DNA of 64,000 bases from Lewinellaceae bacterium (lineage in GTDB: Bacteria > Bacteroidota > Bacteroidia > Chitinophagales > Saprospiraceae): the NCBI GenBank assembly GCA_020636315.1, contig JACJYA010000006.1, positions 1 through 64,000 of the forward strand. Reading direction: 5' to 3'. The position numbers were made by a program, and so were the translations under genes. The notes beneath the pieces were generated by a model. That model was given only the letters and a program-made list of their open reading frames with translations, was not told the origin of the DNA and made no database searches. How positions within the stretch are numbered: the first letter of the stretch is position 1; each line of letters starts with the position of its first letter. Below, in pieces: positions 44,144 to 53,117 of the stretch.

Positions 44144-44512
44144 ATGAAAAACAGGCCATTCGTTGCGGAAAAGGCCATCCTGGCTATTACCGTTGGTTTT
44201 ATCGGGCTTTACCTGCTGACGGGATGGAGCTGGCCCGTTGTGGCCGCTTTTGCCGTTGGTTTAGCCGGTATGTTATCCGAAACACTGAGCAAAAAGATCG
44301 CCTTTTTGTGGATGAAGCTGGCCCAGGGGCTGAGTTTTGTCGTTCCCAATATCCTCCTGGCCCTGGCCTTTTTTCTGGTGTTGTGCCCCTTTGCTTTTTT
44401 ATCCAGGCTTTTCGGAAAAAAAGATCCTTTGATGTTAAAGGACTCTGCCGGTTCAACCTTCAGGGAAGTTGACAAAACGTTTGATAAAGGCTCATTAGAA
44501 AATACGTGGTAG
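44144..44512 (+). CDS. SxtJ-family membrane protein
   Basis: A 122-residue protein with two main hydrophobic regions: about 9-45 (A-I-L-A-I-T-V-G-F-I-G-L-Y-L-L-T-G-W-S-W) and 63-85. F-L-W-M-K-L-A-Q and the later K-D-S-A-G-S-T-F-R fit the SxtJ family, whose members are found next to NodU-type carbamoyltransferases. Its role is unknown even in the saxitoxin cluster; a docking or transport part of the carbamoylation unit is a guess. Same strand, tightly packed with the two genes before it, and convergent with the methyltransferase. Confidence 0.8.
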   Translation: MKNRPFVAEKAILAITVGFIGLYLLTGWSWPVVAAFAVGLAGMLSETLSKKIAFLWMKLAQGLSFVVPNILLALAFFLVLCPFAFLSRLFGKKDPLMLKDSAGSTFREVDKTFDKGSLENTW

Positions 44513-44520
44513 GCTAAAAG

Positions 44521-45681
44521 TCATTCCAGCAACTTTTCCAGGTAGTGGTACTCAATTCCATAATCCTTCTTGATGGCCTCTACCTGTTCTAATGCTTCTT
44601 CCTTCTTCTTGCCTTTCGTGCCCACGATCATCAGGTTCTTCGGAGTATGCTCCGTTGATATAAATTCAAATACGCGGGTTTGGTAGCCGTGGGCTTCCAT
44701 TAGCAGTGACCGTATGCCGTCGGTGATCAGTTCGGCCTGCCGCTCTTCGAGGATACCGTGGCGAAGGATGGCCTGCATATCCGTCTGGCAGGCCATCTGT
44801 TTGCGGATTTGCTTGTGGCAGCAGGGCGCCACGATGATGATCTCTGCCCCGGACTGAATGCCCTTGGCAATGGCGATATCCGTAGCAATATCGCAGGCGT
44901 GCAGGGCAATGAGCATATCGATGCGCTTTGGGTGGAAATTATGGATGTCTTCGGCGAGGAAAGAAAGGCCCGTGTACCCGGCTTCCTTTGCCAGCCCGTT
45001 GCAGAAATCGACCAGCTTTTGCCGCAGTTCGATCCCTGTAATGGCAGGCTTCAGCCCTAAACCGGAAAGATGATCGTAAAGCGCAAAGGTGAGGTAACCC
45101 TTTCCCGACCCCATATCGACGATCTGAGGCGCTGTCGGCAGGGGGTGTTGTTGGAGCAGGCTGTCGATGATCTCGATGTATTTGTTGATCTGCCGGAACT
45201 TGGCCTGGCCGGCGGGGAGGATGTTGCCGCTGGCGCTGCTGATGCCCATGGCATGCAGATAGGGGTTGTCGGCCACTTCGATCAGGTACTGCTTTTGGCG
45301 GTTGTGCACTTTAGGTGGTTTTTCCTCCTGGCTTGCCGGGCGGGAAAACAGGCGGGGTTTGCGTTTCTTACTGAATTGAATGGACAGGTCCTCCTCGAGG
45401 GTGAAGAGGTCCCCGTTGAGGAAGTCGGTTCCCAGCCACAAGGCCACCATCGTTAAGGCTTCCGGAATGGGGTGGTTTCGGGTTTCATCCCGGGTGGAAT
45501 AGCGGAGGGTGAAAGACATTACCTCTTCGCCTCTCAGTTCGATCAGCCGGCCATAGACGTTCCGGAAATCCTTGTTTTTGCCTCCGGATTTACTGAGCGT
45601 CAGCTTGACAAAGCTGCCGTTTTCGATGCTTTTCTGCAGTTTTTGTACGAACTGGCCGGTGATTTCATTCATTTTTTCCAT
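44521..45681 (-). CDS. SAM-dependent methyltransferase (GSTCD/METTL25-like)
   Basis: A 386-residue protein. The first 150 residues hold an unrecognised N-terminal region. From about 185 a methyltransferase fold begins: I-V-D-M-G-S-G-K-G-Y-L-T (motif I), G-I-E-L-R, a later A-L-H-A-C-D-I-A-T-D and A-P-C-C-H-K-Q. The A-L-H-A-C-D and P-C-C-H motifs are typical of PF13679 (GSTCD/METTL25-like). Cytoplasmic. Substrate unknown. Start could be M1 or M4; it stands alone, tail to tail with the carbamoyltransferase trio. Confidence 0.85.
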   Translation of the reverse strand: MEKMNEITGQFVQKLQKSIENGSFVKLTLSKSGGKNKDFRNVYGRLIELRGEEVMSFTLRYSTRDETRNHPIPEALTMVALWLGTDFLNGDLFTLEEDLSIQFSKKRKPRLFSRPASQEEKPPKVHNRQKQYLIEVADNPYLHAMGISSASGNILPAGQAKFRQINKYIEIIDSLLQQHPLPTAPQIVDMGSGKGYLTFALYDHLSGLGLKPAITGIELRQKLVDFCNGLAKEAGYTGLSFLAEDIHNFHPKRIDMLIALHACDIATDIAIAKGIQSGAEIIIVAPCCHKQIRKQMACQTDMQAILRHGILEERQAELITDGIRSLLMEAHGYQTRVFEFISTEHTPKNLMIVGTKGKKKEEALEQVEAIKKDYGIEYHYLEKLLE

Positions 45682-45822
45682 TCGCTTCAGTTATATTGTC
45701 GGCCCAACCTCTAAAGAACCCATGCAAAGATAGCCATAACAACTATTCGCATTTACTGCCGAAACAATAGTGGCAGGTATTCTATTTATACTTTCAATTG
45801 ACCAAAACAGTTTAGGAACAGT

Positions 45823-48801
45823 ATGAAAAAACTACTCTCCATCCTTTGTTTTCTGGTTGCTTTGAGCGGAAGCAATTTCGCTCAGGAAACTTTCCCCTTC
45901 AACGGGGTGGAAGACCACCGGGAACGCTTCTATGCCCTGACCGGCGCCACTGTTTTTACAACATACGACAAAAAAGTGGAGAACGCCACCCTGATCATCC
46001 GTAAAGGGAAGGTGGTAAGTGTACAGCCGGCGGGGCCGGTGCCGGAGGGCGCCGTTGAGGTAAAGGTACCCGGGAAAACGATCTATCCTGCTTTTATCGA
46101 CCTGTATTCTGCTTACGGCATGCCGGAACCCAAAGCCGAGGGAGAAAAGCCGGAAAAACAGCCTCAGATGTTGTCTAACAAAAAAGGCGCTTACGCCTGG
46201 AATGAAGCTCTGAAACCCGAATTTCACGCCCACGAATTTTTTGCCACAGACGAAAAGGAAGCGAAAAAATACCGGGAACAGGGGTTCGGGATGGTGGTTG
46301 CCCATCGTATGGACGGCATCTCCCGGGGCACGTCAACCCTTGTTGCTCTGGGTGACGAACGCCCCCATGAGATGATCGCCAAAGAGGTTGCCGCCCATCA
46401 ACTGTCTTTTCGCAAGGGCACGTCCACCCAGAGCTATCCCAACTCACTTATGGGTATCATTGCTCTGCTGCGGCAGACCTACCTCGATGCCCGGTGGTAC
46501 ACCGGGCAGGAGGAGGAAGTGAACCTCTCCCTGGAAGCCTGGAACGCCAACCAGGATATTCCTCAGGTCTTCGATGTGGGCGGCCGCATGGAAGCGCTGC
46601 GCGCCGCCCGCCTGGGAAAGGAGTTCGGAAAAAAGTACATTCTCAAAAGCGAGGGCGATGAGTACCAGCGCCTGGAAGAACTGAAAGCAACCGGTTCCAC
46701 TTTCATCGTTCCTCTGAATTTCCCGGAAGCTTACGATGTGGAAGGCCCCTACGACGCCCTGCAGGTCAACCTGGAGCAGATGAAGCACTGGGAGCTGGCG
46801 CCTTATAATCCGGCGAGGCTCGTGGAAGCAGGTATCGAGATCGCTTTCACTGCAGACGGGCTGGAAGACAAAAAGGATTTCCTCGGCAATCTTCGCAAAG
46901 CCGTCAAACACGGCCTTTCGGAAGAAGCCGCCCTGAAGGCCCTCACCCAAACCCCCGCCCGCCTGATGGGCGCCGGTGAGCTGACGGGTAGCCTGGAAGC
47001 CGGGAAATGGGCCAACTTCATCATTACCGATGGCAGCGTCTTCGATGAAAAAACCCGGGTGTTACACACCTGGGTCAAGGGCAAGGCCTATGAAAATGAA
47101 CCGCTGGATGAAGGCTATCAGCTGGGTATTTACGAACTCCAGGTTGGAGGTAAAGAATATCAACTGACCCTAAGCGGAGAAACCAACAAACCCAAAATGG
47201 AGGCCATTGGGGAAGATACCACGGCCATCAAAGTGGAATACAAACGGGAAAATGCCCTGATCACCTTGTCCTTCCCCCCGAAAGAGGATGGAGGCAAAGT
47301 AAGGCTTTCTGGGCTGATGGAAGGCAACCGGTGGTCCGGAAAAGGGCAGGATGAAAATGGGCAGTGGATTAGCTGGTCGGCGGTTTTCTCCGGTGAAGCG
47401 GAAGAAGCAGAACCGGAAGAGGAAGCAGAATCGGAAGAACTGTCAGAACCCGGCGAGGTGATATTCCCTTTTACGGCTTACGGATGGACGGAACGCCCTG
47501 CTCAGGAAACCGTTCTCATTAAAAACGCCACCGTTTGGACCAATGAAGCGGAAGGCATCCTGGAAAAGGCCGACGTATTGATCCGCGCCGGCAAAATTGT
47601 CCAGATAGGTTCCGGTTTGAATATCCGCGGCGCAAAGGTAATTGATGCTACCGGCAAGCACCTCACTCCCGGCATTATTGATGAGCATTCTCATATTGCG
47701 GTCAGCCGCAGCGTCAATGAAGGCTCGCAGGCCAGTTCTGCGGAGGTCCGCATTGGGGATGTGGTCAACTCTGAAGACATTAACATTTACCGGCAGTTGT
47801 CGGGCGGGGTGACCACCTCTCAGTTGTTGCACGGTTCCGCCAACCCCATAGGCGGACAGTCAGCTCTCATCAAGCTGCGGTGGGGTTATGCCCCCGAGGA
47901 AATGAAATTTGAAGGCGCCGACGGTTTCATCAAATTTGCGCTGGGAGAGAATGTCAAGCAATCCAACTGGGGCGACGACAACACCATCCGCTTTCCGCAA
48001 ACCCGTATGGGGGTCGAGCAGGTGTATGTCGATCACTTTACCCGCGCCCGGGAGTACGGCGAACTGAAGCGCTCCGGCAAACCCTATCGCAAAGACCTGG
48101 AGATGGAAGCATTGCTGGAGATCCTTGAAGGCGAGCGTTTCATCACCTGCCATTCCTACCGGCAGAGCGAGATCAACATGCTGATGAAGGTGGCCGAGCA
48201 GTTCGGTTTCCGGGTAAATACCTTCACTCACATACTGGAAGGATACAAAGTGGCCGACAAAATGGCGGCCCACGGCGCCGGCGGGTCCAGCTTTTCCGAC
48301 TGGTGGGCCTACAAGTACGAGGTCATGGAAGCCATCCCCTACAACGGCGCCCTCATGCACGGGCAGGGCGTCACAGTGGCCTTCAACTCCGATGATGCCG
48401 AAATGGCCCGCCGACTCAACCAGGAGGCTGCCAAGGCCGTCCTTTTCGGCGGTGTATCAGAAGAGGATGCCTTGAAATTTGTCACCCTCAACCCGGCAAA
48501 ACTGCTGCACATCGACGATCGAGTCGGCAGCATAAAGGTGGGTAAGGACGCCGACCTGGTGATCTGGTCGGATCATCCCTTGTCTATGTACGCCAAAGCG
48601 GAAAAGACCTTTGTGGACGGCAGGCTCTTCTTCAGCCGGGAAGAGGATATGAAAAAGCGCGAGGCTATCGCGGCTGAGCGGCAACGCCTCATTCAGAAGA
48701 TGCTGGGTGAGAAGAAGAAGGGTGGAAAGACGCAGCCCGCCAAAGGCGAACAGCAATACCGGCATTATCACTGTGATGATGACGAGGACGAGGCGCGGTG
48801 A
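45823..48801 (+). CDS. Secreted tandem amidohydrolase, first domain without HxH
   Basis: A 992-residue exported protein (signal peptide cut near N-F-A-Q, residue 21) with two amidohydrolase halves. The first half (about 35-430) has the beta-sandwich and T-I-Y-P-A-F-I-D, but where the metal motif H-x-H should follow it reads Y-S-A (residues 95-97), so it is probably a non-catalytic domain. A charged spacer rich in E lies near 525-545. The second half has P-G-I-I-D-E-H-S-H, with His622 and His624, and later L-L-H-I-D-D-R-V-G-S, so it appears active. Substrate unknown. It precedes a third amidohydrolase gene with 95 bases between. Confidence 0.85.
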   Translation: MKKLLSILCFLVALSGSNFAQETFPFNGVEDHRERFYALTGATVFTTYDKKVENATLIIRKGKVVSVQPAGPVPEGAVEVKVPGKTIYPAFIDLYSAYGMPEPKAEGEKPEKQPQMLSNKKGAYAWNEALKPEFHAHEFFATDEKEAKKYREQGFGMVVAHRMDGISRGTSTLVALGDERPHEMIAKEVAAHQLSFRKGTSTQSYPNSLMGIIALLRQTYLDARWYTGQEEEVNLSLEAWNANQDIPQVFDVGGRMEALRAARLGKEFGKKYILKSEGDEYQRLEELKATGSTFIVPLNFPEAYDVEGPYDALQVNLEQMKHWELAPYNPARLVEAGIEIAFTADGLEDKKDFLGNLRKAVKHGLSEEAALKALTQTPARLMGAGELTGSLEAGKWANFIITDGSVFDEKTRVLHTWVKGKAYENEPLDEGYQLGIYELQVGGKEYQLTLSGETNKPKMEAIGEDTTAIKVEYKRENALITLSFPPKEDGGKVRLSGLMEGNRWSGKGQDENGQWISWSAVFSGEAEEAEPEEEAESEELSEPGEVIFPFTAYGWTERPAQETVLIKNATVWTNEAEGILEKADVLIRAGKIVQIGSGLNIRGAKVIDATGKHLTPGIIDEHSHIAVSRSVNEGSQASSAEVRIGDVVNSEDINIYRQLSGGVTTSQLLHGSANPIGGQSALIKLRWGYAPEEMKFEGADGFIKFALGENVKQSNWGDDNTIRFPQTRMGVEQVYVDHFTRAREYGELKRSGKPYRKDLEMEALLEILEGERFITCHSYRQSEINMLMKVAEQFGFRVNTFTHILEGYKVADKMAAHGAGGSSFSDWWAYKYEVMEAIPYNGALMHGQGVTVAFNSDDAEMARRLNQEAAKAVLFGGVSEEDALKFVTLNPAKLLHIDDRVGSIKVGKDADLVIWSDHPLSMYAKAEKTFVDGRLFFSREEDMKKREAIAAERQRLIQKMLGEKKKGGKTQPAKGEQQYRHYHCDDDEDEAR

Positions 48802-48848
48802 TCTTTGGGGTAGAACGTGGATACCGCGGATGTGTTATCAATAAGTAG

Positions 48849-48878
48849 TTTGAAAAATTCCTTTACCCCGTATCTTTA
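48849..48878 (+). promoter_or_regulatory. Putative promoter for the second amidohydrolase gene
   Basis: TTTG (48849-48852), 18 bases, then TATCTTTA (48871-48878) fits TTTG/TAnnTTTG with one mismatch. The gene starts 18 bases on, at 48897. Confidence 0.4.
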
Positions 48879-48896
48879 AAAGTCAACTCTCAGGAT

Positions 48897-50192
48897 ATGA
48901 AATTACAAACCATTTTAAACCTCTGTTTCTTTTGTCTTACGTACGGTACCCTACCTGCCCAGGTGCCCTCTCCCGCCCCGGCTCAGCAAAAACCCCTTCT
49001 CATCACGGGGGGTACGGCCCACATCGGCAACGGCAGGGTGGTAGAGAACAGCGCCATTATCATCGAAGACGGCAAGATCACTTTCGCGGAGGAATCGGCC
49101 ATTTTGCCCAGGCGGGACTATACCGGCTTTCAGCGGATCGATGCGGCCGGCAAGCACATCTATCCCGGCCTGATCGCCCCGGCCACCAATCTGGGCCTGG
49201 TTGACATCGGTGCGGTGCGCGCCACCCGCGACTACAACGAGGTGGGCAGTATCAACCCCAATGTGCGCAGCATTATTGCCTATAACACCGATTCGCCCAT
49301 CATTCCCACCGTGCGCTCCCAGGGGGTGTTGCTGGCGCAGGTTGCACCCCAGGGCGGCCGTATTCCCGGCATGTCCAGCATCGTACAACTGGATGCCTGG
49401 AACTGGGAAGATGCCGCATACAGCACGGACGACGGGATCTTTCTGAACTGGCCGGGACTGTTTTCCTACAGTTGGAGCGAGCGCAGCCGCACTAAGAATG
49501 AAGATTATTCCAAACAGGTGGAAGAACTGCGGCAGTTCTTTCTTGAAGCCCGGGCCTATGCTGCCCTCCCGGAGCCTTCTCGCACCAACCTGCGCTTTGA
49601 GGCCATGAAACCCTTGTTTAGTGGAGAGCGGAGGTTATACATCGAAGCGGAAGATGCCAAAGAGATCACCCACGCCGTCCACTTTGCCGGAGAATTTGGC
49701 ATCCGGGCCGTGATCGTTGATGGCCGCGATGCCTGGATGGTGGCGGAGTTGCTGAAGGAAAACGATGTGCCGGTCATCCTTCGAGAAACCCAAAGCCTGC
49801 CCAACCGAATCGATTCGGATGTGGACCAGCCGTTTAAAACGCCGGCTATGCTCAAGGAGGCCGGCGTACTTTTCTGCTTCAGTGCCGATGGGTTCTGGCA
49901 ACAGCGCAACCTGGCCTTCCAGGCGGGGCAGGCCGTAGGCTACGGCCTCGGCCGGGAGGAGGCTTTGGCTGGCCTAACCTCCAACACTGCGAAGATACTT
50001 GGTATTGAAAAACGCACCGGAACGCTGGAGGCCGACAAAGACGCCAACCTGATCATCTGCTCCGGCGACCTGCTGGATGTGCGGAGCAGCCAGGTGGAAA
50101 TGGCTTTTATCCAGGGGCGGGCGATCAACCTGGACAACCAGCAAAAGGCCCTTTACCGGAAATTCAAAGCAAAATACGATAGGGGCCGTTAA
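48897..50192 (+). CDS. Amidohydrolase-like protein lacking HxH, secreted
   Basis: A 431-residue exported protein (signal peptide cut near P-A-Q at about 22). It has the amidohydrolase beta-sandwich (I-I-I-E-D-G-K-I-T) and a family H-I-Y-P-G-L-I, but the metal motif is A-T-N (residues 96-98) in place of H-x-H. The later L-A-G-L-T-S-N-T-A-K-I-L-G-I and a final D-A-N-L-I-I-C-S-G-D match the family end. It is therefore most likely a non-catalytic relative that works with the neighbouring tandem enzyme. The two genes read as a pair with a promoter between. Confidence 0.8.
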   Translation: MKLQTILNLCFFCLTYGTLPAQVPSPAPAQQKPLLITGGTAHIGNGRVVENSAIIIEDGKITFAEESAILPRRDYTGFQRIDAAGKHIYPGLIAPATNLGLVDIGAVRATRDYNEVGSINPNVRSIIAYNTDSPIIPTVRSQGVLLAQVAPQGGRIPGMSSIVQLDAWNWEDAAYSTDDGIFLNWPGLFSYSWSERSRTKNEDYSKQVEELRQFFLEARAYAALPEPSRTNLRFEAMKPLFSGERRLYIEAEDAKEITHAVHFAGEFGIRAVIVDGRDAWMVAELLKENDVPVILRETQSLPNRIDSDVDQPFKTPAMLKEAGVLFCFSADGFWQQRNLAFQAGQAVGYGLGREEALAGLTSNTAKILGIEKRTGTLEADKDANLIICSGDLLDVRSSQVEMAFIQGRAINLDNQQKALYRKFKAKYDRGR

Positions 50193-50291
50193 TGTTTTGC
50201 TAAAAAACGGCGGCAGGAGGCGAAAGTGCAATGGTGCTTTCGCCTCCTGCGTTACTAAAGCGGAGGTGAACCGTCTTTTTATTAGCAATAC

Positions 50292-50324
50292 TTTGCAACT
50301 ATTGTCAATTTGAACCTATTTTTA
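50292..50324 (+). promoter_or_regulatory. Putative promoter for the DUF4294 gene
   Basis: TTTG (50292-50295), 21 bases, TATTTTTA (50317-50324), with one mismatch to TAnnTTTG. The gene begins at 50345. Spacing is slightly long. Confidence 0.3.
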
Positions 50325-50344
50325 GAGTAGATAAAGTAACTGAC

Positions 50345-50965
50345 ATGAGAAAGACCTTTCTGCTGATCATAACCGCTCTCGGCTTTTCCGGCATCGTTCA
50401 GGGCCAGTCAAATGGCACCGTTAGTGTCAATGGGCAGCAATATCCATATATCATTGACGATTGCGGAGATACCCTCATTGTGGCCACCCTCGATGACGTT
50501 TCCATTTCCACGATGCGGGATTTTAAAAACCGGGAGGATTATCTGCGTTATCGCCGCTACCGCCGTTATGCCACCAAGGTGTATCCCTACGCCGTGGAGG
50601 CCATCAAGATCTTCCGGGAGGTGGAATATGCCACACAGACAATGAAAGAACGGCAGCGCAAAAAATACATCAAAACCCTCCATAAGGACCTGAAGCGGGA
50701 ATTTACCGACCCACTGAAACACCTGACCAAAACTCAGGGCATGATCCTCATCAAGATGATCGAGCGGGAGCTGGATACACCAGTCTATTACCTGATCAAA
50801 GACCTGCGCAACGGCCTGACGGCCACCTACTGGAGCACCATGGGCTCCCTCTTCGGGCACGACCTCAAGGAAGGCTACCACGAAGGCAACGACCCTATTC
50901 TGGATGCCGTATTACAGGATATGAACGTGTCTTATAACCTCCCGGATGTGCGGGGGACGAAGTGA
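50345..50965 (+). CDS. DUF4294 protein, exported
   Basis: A 206-residue protein with a signal peptide (cut near V-Q-G-Q at 21). The remainder fits DUF4294, a Bacteroidota family of unknown function: an I-D-D-C-G-D-T-L strand near residue 38, Y-R-R-Y-R-R-Y-A-T-K-V-Y-P-Y-A near 73, and a helical end (R-N-G-L-T-A-T-Y-W). The basic middle suggests binding to an acidic partner. The gene seems complete and ends just before an island of repeats. Confidence 0.85.
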   Translation: MRKTFLLIITALGFSGIVQGQSNGTVSVNGQQYPYIIDDCGDTLIVATLDDVSISTMRDFKNREDYLRYRRYRRYATKVYPYAVEAIKIFREVEYATQTMKERQRKKYIKTLHKDLKREFTDPLKHLTKTQGMILIKMIERELDTPVYYLIKDLRNGLTATYWSTMGSLFGHDLKEGYHEGNDPILDAVLQDMNVSYNLPDVRGTK

Positions 50966-51027
50966 ATGAGGGGGCTGTTGGGGAACTGCTGGATTGTTAT
51001 ATTGTTAGGTGGTCTCTTAGTTTTTGC

Positions 51028-51164
51028 ATCTCGCTCTTGGCAATCCGAATACCGATCCATTAGAACAACCATATAACCATTCAGTAGCTTCCCAAAAGCC
51101 AATCATCCAACCATTTTCAAGCCCTTCAGCAGCTAACCCTATGCGAATCCAGGCTAAAACGTCC
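51028..51164. repeat. Direct repeat copy 1: transposase 3' end with element-B-type left end
   Basis: About 137 bases match 52670-52814 with a few changes, starting with atctcgctcttggcaatccg, the coding 3' end of the IS4-type transposase. The copy runs on through a pyrimidine-rich stretch to an aaccct and then atgcgaatccag(g)ctaaaacgtcc (51141 on), the left end of element B without its right end. The transposase body is absent here, so this is a detached end. It lies between the DUF4294 gene and the transposase remnant. Confidence 0.8.
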
Positions 51165-51239
51165 CTACGGGAGGGTTTACACATAAGTTTACAAAACTGG
51201 TTAATCGGTGTTCACTAACTAGGCAAGAGGGTTGTTAAA

Positions 51240-52718
51240 AGCATATGGATCGTTTCGAATTTTTTCCCGACCAGGCAAAGATTTTGATACTAGGATGAGA
51301 ACTGAGTAAAGCGTTATCGGTATGGATTTGGCGATTTTCGCTTGGCTCCAGCGACATACTGATTTACTGGAAAGGTTAAGCCAAGGTGCACTTCAGTGAT
51401 TCATCAAGATTGAGCTATGAACGAAAAGATATTGTCGGCGCCATCGGTTCGTAGATAATGAGAAAGTAGGTTTAGGAGTGGGCGAGCCGAATGCAGAAAG
51501 CCAGATGAAGGATAAAGATTTACAAGAGTAACTGGATGTAGTTTAGTTTGCAATTAGGCTTTATCCAGAGGGGATTGGGCTGACGAAGTTGGGGGTTTTG
51601 GAAGATAACCGCACGGCGGGGTTCTGCGCCACGCCAAGAATGTCACGAGCTAGCCAACATTGCCTCTGGATTAAGCGCGATGCCCTATTGCATACCCGTC
51701 CCAAGTCATCCCTTAGCCCCAAAGAGAATGCCAAAGCCCGCGCCCAGCGTGCTAAACTGCCACTGGCACATAAAGAATCTGGCGCCTGGGCTATCGTAGC
51801 CTCCAATACAGCCCTCCAGCTATAAGCTGCCCGGCGGGTTACTTTGTCATGGACCAATGGGAGGAGATTGTTATGAGGTGTTACAACATATTCTGGATGA
51901 GGTAAAACGGAACTTCATCGTCAGAGTCAAAAACGACCGGGAGGCTACCCTAACGGCGACGGGCGTATCAGGAAGTTTTTCGGAATTGCTCGCATCACAG
52001 CCTTGAGCGACGTTCGCTCTGCCTCTTTTATCCGAGCCTTGGATCATTGTAGCAAATCTTCAGGCATTGCCAGGGTGAAAGCGAAAAAAAGCGCAAAGGC
52101 TAAATTGAGTAATCCGTTTTTATTGAAGTAACTTTTCCCGGCACGCCCGGACTTCACTCATTGATGCCCAAGCATCAACCCAGTATCAGCCAACCTCTAA
52201 CCTTAGTAGAGGTAATGGAAATGGCAGATACGGTTCCTCAGGGGGAAGAACCAGTTCACTGGCGCTTGCTGTGTAGTTGGGCTACCGACGGAGTTCAAGC
52301 CGCTTGGGCTGTAGTCCAAGCTTATCAGGGGCGCTGGCATATTGAGCAACTTTTCAGGTGCTGTAAGAAGCAAGGTTTAGATGTAGAATGCTCTCAGTTG
52401 CGCAGCTCCGACAGTATAATGAAACTAACTATTATGGCTTTGAAAGCATCGGCAGAGGCCCTGCGCTTAACGCAGGTACGCGACGGTGAAGAGTTCGTGC
52501 CCATAGATGATATGTTCGATGAACATAAGCAACAACTGCTGGAAAAACTCAATGCCAAATTATCGGGCCGGACCGAAAAGGTAACCAATCCTCACCGGAC
52601 GGATAGCCTGGCGTGGGCAGCCTGGGTCATTGCCCGGCTAGGAGGGTGGAAAGGTTATGCAAGCCAACGATCTCGCTCTTGGCAATCCGAATACCGATCC
52701 ATTAAAACAACCATATAA
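51240..52718 (+). pseudogene. IS4-family transposase, degenerate
   Basis: The C-terminal 185 residues (52161-52718) are intact: W-A-V-V-Q-A-Y-Q-G-R-W-H-I-E-Q-L-F-R-C-C-K-K gives the Y-(2)-R-(3)-E-(6)-K signature of IS4 transposases, followed by E-C-S-Q-L-R. Upstream, parts of the catalytic core appear in other frames: a G-D-C-Y-E-V-L-Q-H-I-L-D-E-V-K-R-N segment near 51870-51905 and K-E-S-G-A-W-A-I-V-A-S-N near 51770. Stops and frame changes between 51240 and 52160 break it, so the N-terminal part cannot be made. Boundaries upstream are unclear. No flanking target duplication was identified. Confidence 0.75.
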
Positions 52719-52814
52719 CCATTCAGTAGCTTCCCAAAAGCCAATCATCCAACCATTTTCAAGCCCTTCAGCAGCTAACAATATAACCCTATGCGAATCC
52801 AGAGCTAAAACGTC
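52670..52814. repeat. Direct repeat copy 2 at the transposase end
   Basis: The counterpart of 51028-51164. It includes the last 49 transposase bases and then a CA/TC-rich stretch (aaccatataaccattcag and similar). Compared with copy 1 it has extra bases aatataac before the element B left end. The copies may have arisen by duplication of the transposase end together with part of element B. Confidence 0.8.
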
Positions 52815-53035
52815 CTGTAGGGACGACATATCGGAAGACGTGGCCCCGAGTTAGGGACGACCCGTGCCGTAGGTACGGGACATAGCGATCAGGCCAACGC
52901 CGATGTGCCGTACCTACGGCACGGAGGTTCATTTTTCACCATTTTTTACCGATATTTTGTACCTAACGGCACAATATCTAAGTATCCGGCCGGCGCCGGT
53001 AGTCAAATCGCCCCCATTTAGCTCTGGATTCGCAT
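52791..53035. mobile_element. MITE-like element B with 6-bp target duplication
   Basis: A 245-bp non-coding element whose ends are perfect 19-bp inverted repeats: atgcgaatccagagctaaa at 52791-52809 and its complement at 53017-53035. A direct aaccct borders both sides (52785-52790, 53036-53041), fitting a 6-bp target duplication. Inside are hairpins: cgtcc/ggacg at 52810-52825 and a longer pair gtgccgtaggtacg with cgtacctacggcac around 52864-52922. It shares its ends with element A (30268-30533), but the interior is different. No ORF inside. No transposase with matching ends is in the window. Confidence 0.75.
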
Positions 53036-53040
53036 AACCC

Positions 53041-53117
53041 TATAACAATCAACCAGCTCCCAAAAGCCAACAATCCAACCATCCATCAGCCCTTCAGGAG
53101 GCAGCCATTCAACCCTC
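53041..53117. repeat. Degenerate third copy of the pyrimidine-rich repeat
   Basis: The segment tataacaatcaaccagctcc and what follows matches the stretches at about 51070-51138 and 52712-52790 with changes (cagctcccaaaagccaa, caatccaaccat, cagcccttcag). It ends right at the cysS stop. It seems a low-complexity repeat family, not a gene. Confidence 0.6.

Noticed and set aside
42078..44512. Saxitoxin biosynthesis cluster
   Set aside because: Only the carbamoyltransferase/DUF5989/SxtJ trio is present. No polyketide synthase, amidinotransferase or other sxt-type genes occur in the window.
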